Source: Paragyromitra xinjiangensis (taxonomy: Eukaryota; Ascomycota; Pezizomycetes; Pezizales; Discinaceae). Taken from it: 64,000 bases of DNA. How positions within the stretch are numbered: the first letter of the stretch is position 1; every line of letters begins with the position of its first letter. Position numbers and translations under genes: made by a program. Below, one piece after another: positions 54,781 to 64,000 of this stretch. The stretch covers positions 1,116,001 through 1,180,000 of the forward strand of contig JBCAMK010000011.1 in the NCBI GenBank assembly GCA_038503065.1. The letters are read 5' to 3'. The notes below the pieces were generated by a model, which was not told the DNA's origin, did no database searches, and was given only the letters and a program-made list of their open reading frames with translations.

Positions 54781-57700
54781 TCAAAATCCAAAAGGATTAT
54801 CCGGGGCTTTAAAAGTAAGTCAGTAAGTCGGTCTGGTACCACATGGAGGACAAGGCGGTAAAAACATACTAGCTTTACTTAGATCTGCTCTTCCTGTTGG
54901 TTGCGGTACCAATTTCTTTGCTGGATTAACTCCAAATTTCACATTTGGCGGTGGCCCCGTCGGCTGTGCGATTAGTGGCTTAGCGCCAGGCATTTGTTGT
55001 ACGCCGGTTGCGCTAGGGACCAATGGCGGCGGCAAAAACGAATTAATACCCATCCCTCTCCCAGAATTCATGGTAGGCTGTTGAGACAAAAAGCTAGGTG
55101 GCTGTTGCTGACCGAAATTTTGCAGCATTCCGGTGGGCTGTGAGATAATGGGAGCTTGCACTGGATTCTGTGGCATGGGTTGCTGAATCCCTGTTGGAGG
55201 CTGGCCGATAATGTTCATGTATGGCAAACCTGTATTTTGCTGCATCACGCCTGTGTTCATCGGGAACATCTGGCCAGTCGGCTGTATCGTCATGGGAGTT
55301 GGCATACCCATGTTCTGGAACGGAATTGGCTGAGCCCCTATTTGCCCGTAGTTGCTCACCATATTTGGCTGACCCGTGAAGGTCTGGGTAAGAGGAGCCA
55401 TCGGCATGCCAGTGGTAAAGTTCTGAGGTGCTGAACCCGGTCTTTGAGGAGGTGGAGGTATAGATAATCCACCGCCATTGTTGTTAGTAATGGTTGGCGC
55501 CATTGGGCGTTGTCGGCCGAGGGTGTATTGATTTTGGGGTTGACTCATTCCAGTAAAGGAGTTCATCATGTTAGGTTGACTATTGAATTGAGGCATAGGG
55601 GGAGGTGTCGGAATATTTCCGGTTCCATAGTTGATACCCGCAGCTTGCTGGGCTAAAAATTGTTGAGGAGGTTGAGTAGGGGGTTGCGTGATGGGGGGTT
55701 GTTGCTGTATTTGGGGGGTAGGTTGAGTGGGAGCAGGCTGAGGTGGAGGACTTGCAACGGTCGGCTGCAATGGGGGCGTGTTCAACGATAGCAAATCGCC
55801 AAGTGCTCCAGTAGGTACCGGTTGTAGGGCTGGAGCCGCTACTGGAGGAGCGGTCGTTGCTGCTGCCGGCGGGGGAGTTACACGGGGAGGTTGCTGAGGA
55901 GCAGGTGATTGTGGCTTTGATGAAGGCTTTGGCGCCCAAGCGTCATCCTCAAATCCCCCAGTTGCTTTTTCAGCAGTCTGAGCAGGAGGCGGCGACCTTG
56001 AAGCTAGAGCAGGGGAGGCTCTTGGTGACTTTGAATCGGTCTTTTGTTTGAAGGCTTCTGGGTCCACTGATCCTAGTGTTTGCACAGCTGGCGCCGGTCT
56101 CCCCTTTCGAGTGTTGTTCTTCAACGCACCCCCAGGACCCGAAAACAACGACCCTGACCCCTCCTCCCTATCATCATCAAAATGCACACCATTCTTCTTT
56201 GTCCTCCCATACTTCTCATCCAGCTTTTTCTTCACTCGCAGGATATCCCCCTCTTTCAATCCAAGCATCCTCATTACCTCCGGTTGAATATCCTCCAAAA
56301 CCGCTTCGTCCATGCTATCCCTCTCGAAAGCCGTCGCATACCGCTGACAATTGTTCACGTCAACTCCACAGCTCAAGAAGAAATCAAACCAATCATAACC
56401 ACCACTCTTAGGCCCAGTTGAAGTTGCAGCGGCAGCTGGAAATTGGGGAGATGAAGCCGGTACTGATGCAGGCTTGTTCGAAGGAGCCTCGAAGCTAATC
56501 CCGGTCTGCGGTTGCTGTGGTTTGCGATGCTTCTGAGTGAATGCACTCACAGGTTTAACTTCATCCAATGAAATACCAGCCCTTCTTTCGACATATTCTA
56601 AATCTTCCAAAGACATTTTGCCTACGGGGACGGCAATCTTGACTCCGTTGAGTTTGTGAAGATTGATTTTACCATCCTTATATCCAATAAACTGTGCCTC
56701 AACTTTGAAGTTCCCTGTACGATCGGTCCATTGGCGGACCTGGGAACTATCCGGTTCTGTGATATTAGTCGTCAGCAGGACTGCATCCCAAGTCCTAGAC
56801 TTTCTATAACGTGAACGTGAAGGCTGAAGCATACTCTGTTTCCCGGATGCAGCCTGAGCTCCCCCAGAGCTCGCTACACTATCCAGCCTAGCTCTCCGCC
56901 CCTCCGGTCGATGATGATTGCCGGCTAAACTGCTCGTCCTCATAGGTATTCCGGCGCCTCGCCCCCCATTGTGATTGCTGGAGTGTTGTGGTTTGACCCT
57001 GTCTCTTGGATCAGCGGGAGAGGCCATGATACCCCCACTCATAACTGTGCTTCTTCCTCTCTCAATATAGCTAGCTGGTACGACACCTCGTTCACCATTG
57101 ACTCGCCGTTCAACCAGCCACCATTCCTCGCTAGTAGCATCAATAATTACCACCTCGTCACCAACAATTACTGACACTTCGTCATCGCCTTTAGCTTGGA
57201 AATCGTGAAGAATTGTTCCGATATCTTTCTTCCTTCCGCCTGTTGCTGCGGCAACAACCTCGTCAAGGCCAGCCTGCCTTACAGCACCTCGGATTTCTGA
57301 TAGAGCAGATATAATATCCTCAGCAGCATCCTTGGAACCAGCATGAAGATCCAGCGAGCGTTCCGGGCTTCTCAAGTCGATAAAAACATGTTTCCCTTCA
57401 GAATTGTAGCCTGTAAGGTTCTGAACGGACCATTCTTCCTTGGGGCGAGTGCTCTTGTCGGGTAGAAGAATGATACGTGTAGGGCCCAATCCAAGTGTTG
57501 CTGCGCGCTTTTTCTTAGAATCAACTTCCTGAACTGGGTACGTCTGAAACCCTGGAGGAATTGCAAATGTATCTTCCCCGTGGTCATTTGTCCCAGTATA
57601 TCGGGGTTGGCCGGGACGCCGAACAGGAATCTCTGATCCATCAGACTCTTCTGACTCATAGGTATGCGCAAGTTTCGGGCTACGTTCTTGGTATCGTCCT

Positions 57701-58478
57701 TGGCGGGATTCACGTGGTGGTGCCGATACTGTCGGCGAAGCCATAGGGGATTTGTGGGAGGAAGAAACGGACGACTGGGCTGGTCTGTGTTGCATCACGT
57801 TTGCAAGGTTGACTGCCGGAGGTTCAAAGTCTCGTGATTCTACTGATACTGGCCGAGGGGGGGTAGGCGGAGGTGGTGTTTCCTCTCTTGGAGGAGCAGA
57901 GAACGCGACATGCTTAACAGGTGCGGTGGCAACTGGCGCAGCATGTACAGAAACTGGCGATTCGGGGAGAGCAGGAGCATCGTGACCCTCTATCTTCTCA
58001 ATGTAGTTTGCTGGAGCAAATCCATACTCTCCATTACGTCCCACAAGAGCCCAATCTGGGTCTGTAGCGTCATACACATCTAAGATAGCATCTTCGTCAA
58101 AAGATATCTCCTCCTCTGTCTGCCGAGCGTACTCGTATAGGGCTTTGTATTTTCCGACAGGTTTGGCCTAATATAGGTGAAAGCTTAGTTGCGGATCTCA
58201 AAAAATGGTTTATAAGTTTGCCCCCATCTAACAAACACCCTTGGCGAACATGGGAGTAAAGAAAAGACATCGCTCACCTCTTCGATATATGTAGCAGGCA
58301 CAAGTCCGACAGGTTCATCGTCTTCGGAGTCGTTGACCTTCTTCTTGACTTTCCACCAGTCGTCGTCGGATCTCTCCAGGACATACAGAAGATCCCCCTC
58401 CTCTAAGACCAGCTCCTGATCACCCTGGGGAGTGTACGCGTAAACAGCAGTATACACCCCCAAGAACGGAGACGTCAT
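54781..58478 (-). CDS. sla1: Actin cytoskeleton-regulatory endocytic adaptor SLA1
   Basis: Three exons: 58478-58278, 58167-54870 and 54806-54781 (26 nt), giving 1174 residues in frame. Domains: SH3-1 at ~5-67 ([20 protein letters not shown]), SH3-2 at ~72-128 ([30 protein letters not shown]), SH3-3 at ~378-437 ([28 protein letters not shown]). SHD1 lies at ~520-597 ([20 protein letters not shown]) and the SAM-like SHD2 at ~652-722 ([38 protein letters not shown]). From ~760 on the chain is Pro/Gln-rich with many PTG repeats, ending in DNPFGF. Family role: links cargo (NPF signals via SHD1), clathrin and Las17/Pan1/End3 at actin patches. The last exon replaces a read-through tail and supplies the conserved NPFGF end. 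Confidence 0.96.
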
Positions 58479-60749
58479 TGTATGTTACTAGTAATGAAGA
58501 TGAGGACAGAGGTAAGGGCTATCTATGCCAGTGAAGAATGACAGAGCAGCAGGGAAGACGGTGGAAGCGTTGGAAGAGGGGATGGAATGTTGTGATGGTT
58601 GATGCAGCAACTGACGTTTGGGCTTTCCGGCAAGTCGGGAACAAGCAGGGGCTGCAGGAACATGGGAGATCACGGGAAATAGGGGACGACGGACAATAAC
58701 ACTTTAAAGATTCGAAAATCTTGAAGGAAGACACACATAGCCCGAATATCTACCACCGATCACATTAAAGTAAAGTAAAATAAATATATCGCATCATTAC
58801 AAGTCCGATTCTATGTCTCCATGCCTGTTTCCTTCCCTCTTGGCGACCTGGACCCCACTTTACTTTTCGGTCCAGAGTCGCTGACAGCCGCCCTGCTCAT
58901 TCGGAATATCCCCAGTACAAATAAGTATTTTCACTTCGCTAGCATTTAGAACAGCATAAAGCACGTGCACAAAGGATCCTAAGTTCTCAAAGCTACCTAA
59001 GCTCCTAATCCTAAAACCTGCACCTTTTTTCTCTATCAAAGTGATATCCCAGCCAGTTCTCCTTACTCCCGCACTTTAGCCCCTAGAGTCGCAAAAAAGA
59101 AAACGACCTAATGGATTAGGGCAACCAACCAAACCTATGTCCGGAAACAAAATTATATAACAACCCTAGCAGCTATAAAGGTATCTTTCGGGATATGCAG
59201 GAATGAGCTGTGACCTCTAATCCGTCGGCCACGGGCTTAGTGGGCAAAGTTGCTAGACTGCGTATTAGTTGTTTTTAGGGCTAAGAAATATCTACAACAT
59301 AACCTGTAGGTAGGCCGAATGGTTAGTTTTCTAGATCCTACGCCTCCTCCTGAGAACTAGGCAGAAAGGCTAGTCATATCGCAATACTTAGGATGTTGTG
59401 AAAGTAACCAAATGCCACCTTTTGATTCACCTCCGCCCAGCATGGAGGCTAAGCAGGTCCTACAAGCTTTCCTCAAGACTGATTTCACTTTCTCTCCTTG
59501 TTGTCTTGTATTTTTTAATGTGGAACAGAACCTTGAGCCGCCGCAACCACAATCGTCAGCTACTTCCAGCCTCCGCAAATCCACGAGACCACAATTTATG
59601 TCTTGGACATTGCGTTCCTCCGTGCAAGTTCCCTTCCTGTGAACATTTACCATGAAACGGCACAAATAGTCTCAGGTACACATTTACAGATCGTTGGATT
59701 TGAGTGAAGCGCCATTTCCGCATCAAGCCTAAGATAGGGCGTGGGTAGTAAGCACCGCCGCACTGAGATGACCGTTGCACAAGGATCGGATTTTCTGACA
59801 AGCATTGGAACACTTTCCGCAGCCGCAAATGCAATCTGCGGAGCATCAGAGTGCATATGTACTTATGATGTATGTACCGTGACTCCGAGTGAGCGATGAA
59901 GAGCAGCGTAGAGTTAACGGCATTGCCGACCAGAAAGAGACCTTGATAGTAGATAGATTCATGGTAGTTATTGACCGCATCTCCTCAGGTATTTATTGAT
60001 CATAGGGCAGAGAGCAACATCATGGTGATGGTATGTGCCCGTGTGACACCAATGACCGTATCGTCTCAAGTCCTAAAGCTACTTATGAAGGAGGCGTGCA
60101 CCCAAAGAACCCCACCTTTAGAGATCCTTTACACCGAACTTCCTCCATAAGCCTCTTCCATTTGTCCGGGCACCATCACCCATTCCGCTAATACGTAACA
60201 GCCATCATCACGAGATCCTCGTAATCTCGCTACATCTTCCACCGTGCTCGCCAAATTCCCCAACTTCTCTTCTGTGCAATTTCGTTCGGGGAGTGTACCG
60301 TATCCTGATTCCCGGCGCTTTCGCGAGGCAAATAAATAAGCAGCTTCTTCATTCTCCGATCTCGGACGGCGCTTGGAACCTTTAACGTCTCTGCGTTAAT
60401 CTGCGTGCAAGGATACCTCCACCGCCTGTTTGACGAGCAGATCTGGGAGACCCGAACGTACTCCTTGGCTAGATCTCCAGCAATACCAACGCGCAATCAG
60501 CCGTAGCGGTTATAATACGTTCTCACTGGTAAATAGCCCTGAATAGGTCCCTTTTATCTGTATATTTTCCATTTGCCCTCGGCACAAAGCGGCCCTTGAA
60601 TACAGCAGGTGTAGCATTTTGCTGACAGTAGAACGGTTCTGCTTTGACTATAGTGCTGTTTAATGTCCTATAAATCTCTCGCTCCTCCAACATACTTTCT
60701 TCTCGCAGATTCTCAGCAAATTTCTACTTCCACAGACCCAACTATCAAA
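58479..60749. other. Intergenic between divergent SLA1 and the 60.7-kb gene
   Basis: 2.27 kb containing both promoters. Several short frames (59357-59856, both strands) lack any domain. Pyrimidine-rich sequence just before 60750 fits a fungal 5' leader. Confidence 0.5.
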
Positions 60750-61919
60750 ATGGTTAATTTTATCAATCCTCCCGTCCTTCCAGATCTCCTTCCAACTTTT
60801 CTCGCCCACATTCCTACAGCTTTTACCTCCCCACAGCCTCCACCATCTCTCTTTCCTCTCCTCACGCCCATCCTTCGCCAGCGGATCCGTCTTCTTGCAC
60901 CAACACGTGGCTCAAATTCTACTGTTGAAGAAACATGGCTTGCTCTCTTGACATGGTCCGCAGCAGCAGGTCCAAAACTCTCTGCACACTTAGCAACGCA
61001 AGATTTCATACCGCATCCATCCTCTGGAGAACTTGAAGTTGGTGAAACAAATATAAAAGGATTTCAAAGACAGGACAAGGAAACCATAAGGGCGTGTGTG
61101 GAGCTTCTAGAGCTTGACATAGATGTGATTTACATGTGGATTGGAAATGACCCAGAAGGCGAGGACGACGGGTGGAAAATTCAAGACGTCCGTCTTTCTA
61201 AGGATAGAGAAGAACAGAAATGGTATCGTTCCGTTGGCGAAGCAGATCAGGCTTTTTACGATCAAGCTTCTACCTATACAGCGCCTTCAATTCCATCATC
61301 TGCGTTTGCTTCCGCTCCGCAACAAGCAGCAGTGGAAAATGGTGAAGATGAAGATGAAGATGACGATTACTGGGATATGTACGACCGTACTCCTGCCCGC
61401 ACCCCAATGGTACCCCAGAAACAAGATGCACCCTCTGAAGACTCTTATTATGCCCGATATGGCGATGTCCAGCCTGCACTCGAACCCGAGCCATCACCTG
61501 CTTCCTCAAACCCAATCACTATTCCCTTGAACACACGAACCTCCTACTCTCCACTATCTACGCAAACCGCAAATACAGCTTCCACGACGCCCCCCACTGC
61601 ACTGTCTTCTTCCTTCATGTCGCACAAGGACGATCATACAACAATAACCCATGCGCCTCGCCCAATATCAGTTGCTTCCTCAACATCGTCTACTCGAGAG
61701 TCAATTGCGCGGCTAGAGGATAACGCTACGCTTCAGATGCAGAGCGAGATTGGAGTCAAGCAGCATATCTCAACTACCATCAAGAGCCTTTACCGGCTTT
61801 CAAAAGCTGCAGGCATTCGGAGAGAGGAGTTTGAGAGAATGTTGCAAACAGAGGTTGCTGTTCTTGAGATGATGGATGAAGGCGGTGATGCGATTGGGAG
61901 CGATACCCAGACGTGGTAA
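60750..61919 (+). CDS. Hypothetical protein with acidic middle and C-terminal helical domain
   Basis: A single exon of 389 residues. The start in atcaaaATGg fits the fungal consensus (A at -3, G at +4); an earlier in-frame ATG at 60663 would add a 29-residue Ser/Thr-rich leader. Residues 1-145 form a structured domain with many Leu/Pro/Trp (NPPVLPDLLPTFLAHIPTAF, RQRIRLLAPTRG, WLALLTWS, LDIDVIYMWIGND). The middle (~180-310) is low complexity: acidic EDEDEDDDYWDMYDR, then Ser/Thr/Pro. The last ~60 residues form predicted helices (QHISTTIKSLYRLSKAAGIR, REEFERMLQTEVAVLEMMDE). I do not recognise the family. The two ordered ends around a disordered middle make it a credible conserved ascomycete protein. 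Confidence 0.85.
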   Translation: MVNFINPPVLPDLLPTFLAHIPTAFTSPQPPPSLFPLLTPILRQRIRLLAPTRGSNSTVEETWLALLTWSAAAGPKLSAHLATQDFIPHPSSGELEVGETNIKGFQRQDKETIRACVELLELDIDVIYMWIGNDPEGEDDGWKIQDVRLSKDREEQKWYRSVGEADQAFYDQASTYTAPSIPSSAFASAPQQAAVENGEDEDEDDDYWDMYDRTPARTPMVPQKQDAPSEDSYYARYGDVQPALEPEPSPASSNPITIPLNTRTSYSPLSTQTANTASTTPPTALSSSFMSHKDDHTTITHAPRPISVASSTSSTRESIARLEDNATLQMQSEIGVKQHISTTIKSLYRLSKAAGIRREEFERMLQTEVAVLEMMDEGGDAIGSDTQTW

Positions 61920-63487
61920 AAAATTGGTTCCATAGATTTTTCTAGGCCGGGAACAACATTTTTTGGAGGTATTTTCTATATCGGCGGATTTATCATTGTT
62001 TTCACTGCGATATTCATCAAGGATTCATACCGGGTAAACAGGCATGTTGGGGTTTGTTTCTTTTACTTTTCTTCTGTCAAATTTAGCACGGAATGTGGGC
62101 GTTTCGTTTTCTCCGCGGGTTCATTTATTTCATTTTGTTTTATATATCTTATTCCAATTCACCACATCGTTCTGCTCTATTTCATTTTAAGAATATGCTT
62201 TGGAAAGGAATCGTTTATGGGATTCATGTGAAGTATTTCCACATAATTAATCCGTTAAAATCCCCAACTTACCCACGGGTGACCGCAACAACCACAAGCT
62301 GAATTTTGAAACCCCTTTTCATCTTCCTCTTTGGGGCAACCATGTGCATCCAACCAAGGCAGGAGTTGCTCTACGTCAACGATAAGAGAAGAATTGTTAA
62401 TTGGTCGCATAGGGTTAGTGGGGTGTAACAGCGCCAACAGAGTTAAATCCCCGTAAATTCAAAGATTATCGCCCCCGTGAGTTTGCTTTGGGGAAGAGCT
62501 CAAGAGAGAATCATAAATCGGTGTTAGGTGTTTACGGCTCGGCGATAAGCGAGTGATTTTCTGTGATTTTCTGTGCGGAAGTTCGGAACACGCTATAGGG
62601 TATTGAAGTCTACAGCTTTGATTGATAACTTGACACAATTTACTAAGACAGAGCTAGTGATTCAAGTGTTTTTTGGATTCGTTAGCCTCCCCGAGACGAT
62701 TTATCAAGCTCTGCATGGACTGGTGGAGGCGACATAGGAGGGAAGTTCGGAAATACCAAATGATCACTTCCGCAATGACCGATATGACCGTGTATAGCAA
62801 GTAGCTACTAACGCCTTTGGTATTGGCCAACTCTAATCTCCATGAGTATGTTACCTATATGAGTAACTCCCAGGGATATTTATCTTATTGCGGATTTCGT
62901 GGCGATTGAGGCAGAAATACGTCACCTTTATATTACCACATCATAACGGCTAGGGAAGACCTAGAACTCCTCCCAAAACCTAATAAGACTGCTGAAGTAC
63001 GAACACGACTAAGACGGCACCAACACGAGTAATAGAAAAAGAATCCCACTACACACACGTACTACAGCAACGCTATCCACAGCGAGGCTTATCTAGTCCC
63101 CTGGCACGCTGCATCAGTATATAACAGCAACATGGCTAAAGTTAATTTCCCTTAGCCTATCGTTTGAAGTAAGGCTAGTTGGCTGGGAGCTTACGTAAAG
63201 TATGTGGCCGGGCACGTGTCGAGTGATAACTGATGATTCTAAGATCAGAAGCAACCGGACGAATACTATCAATTTAGAGACTTCATAGAAAGCAAGATGA
63301 GCCAAAACATAAACTACATGTATGTCTGTTATTACTTAAGAAATAATTAAGTAGGGAAAACAGAGCACCAAAACACCCACACACGAGCACAGAGACAAAG
63401 GACCTTCACCACAAAGCAAAGATCAATCTTCAATCTTCAAGCGGAGCGCACCACGAGCTCGTGGCGGATATATATACGGGAAAGCCT
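61920..63487. other. Intergenic, no recognised gene
   Basis: 1.57 kb downstream of the hypothetical gene. The first ~330 bp are T-rich and likely 3' UTR. A perfect palindrome CCACGAGCTCGTGG lies near 63450. Other frames are short and unconvincing. Confidence 0.5.
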
Positions 63488-63576
63488 ATCACCTACTAGG
63501 CTCGTTCCCATCCCCACCTACCATAGGTTGCCCTACGGTGCGCAAAAAGGGACTGGACACGAGACTAATCACCTAC
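63488..63576. mobile_element. 71-bp miniature inverted-repeat element with 9-bp duplication (copy 3)
   Basis: The element at 63497-63567 begins TAGGCTCGTTCCC and ends GGACACGAGACTA. ATCACCTAC occurs directly on both sides (63488-63496 and 63568-63576), a perfect 9-bp duplication. This is the best-preserved copy of the family. Confidence 0.88.
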
Positions 63577-64000
63577 CTACATGTATGTTTGACCACAACG
63601 ACACACACGCCCGTATGCACCACTTCAATGAACCCTAAAACGCAATGTAGCAGAAACATATGTAACCCAACAACCAATAAAATCTTTTTATCTCTCCTCC
63701 AAAAGGAAACATCACTACCACCAACTATCGTAGAAACACCCAAATTACACCTCCCCCACTGTCAACATACAGACAAACTCCCCGCCACCCACACCTACGG
63801 AAGAAAAAAAACTACACTCCCCAAAATGTACCTCTAGCCATACATACTCCAGGAATTGAGATATAGAGAAGCAGACACAAAGTATAGGAGAAGCAAAAGC
63901 AGGTAAAAAAATGAAACACAAAAACTCCCTTATAAAGTCCCCCAATCTTGACGGAAAAAGGACACAAGCACAAAAAAAAGAACCCCCCCGCAACAAAGGA
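63577..64000. other. Window end, no recognised gene
   Basis: 424 bp, A- and C-rich on this strand. Overlapping frames on both strands show only low-complexity composition. Confidence 0.45.

Noticed and set aside
1..64000. CRISPR arrays, operons or bacterial defence genes
   Set aside because: Intron-bearing genes and fungal families throughout; the tandem repeats are minisatellites without regular spacers.

Overview
The window is nuclear DNA of a filamentous ascomycete (Pezizomycotina). The support is short GT-AG introns of about 50-100 bp in nearly every gene, fungal orthologues (endocytic adaptor SLA1, a Yos9/OS-9 ER lectin, a class II fructose-bisphosphate aldolase, a Ptc7-like PP2C phosphatase), a Tad1-like LINE and a Fot1/Pogo-type transposon. 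A leotiomycete is my guess, not something the sequence proves.

Positions 1-22.5 kb are a nested transposon block. It opens with the 3' half of a Ty3/gypsy chromovirus and its 3' LTR (1-2633). Next is a three-gene block (about 2.6-13.3 kb) built around an unusual rve-type integrase, with one uncharacterised gene at each side. A full-length LINE (4830-10107, 15-16 bp target duplication) lies inside the integrase gene. When the LINE is disregarded, the integrase exons read as one 541-codon frame. Beyond this lies a C2H2 zinc-finger gene broken by a 245-bp foldback element. Then come a TA-flanked 448-bp element, nested copies of a repeat family ending in CATCAGCAAAAA, a duplicated 5' fragment of an oxidoreductase gene, and a Pogo element (18679-22519) whose transposase is split by a 1795-bp member of the CATCAGCAAAAA family. 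Two disrupted reading frames independently show that this family makes a 2-bp target duplication.

Positions 22.5-64 kb are mostly single-copy host DNA with wide intergenic spaces. Genes in order: MDR oxidoreductase (+), Yos9/OS-9 (+), PP2C (+), coiled-coil hypothetical (-), Hsp70-like ATPase (+), F-box protein (+), tRNA-Ala with intron (+), fructose-bisphosphate aldolase (-), SLA1 (-) and a conserved-looking hypothetical (+). They are not functionally clustered. The spaces contain three copies of a 60-80 bp inverted-repeat element; two are directly flanked by 9-bp duplications. A group of hairpin repeats lies near 37.2-37.9 kb.

Exon structures were inferred by hand from splice consensus and frame continuity. 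Start codons in the PP2C, C2H2 and integrase genes are the least certain parts.
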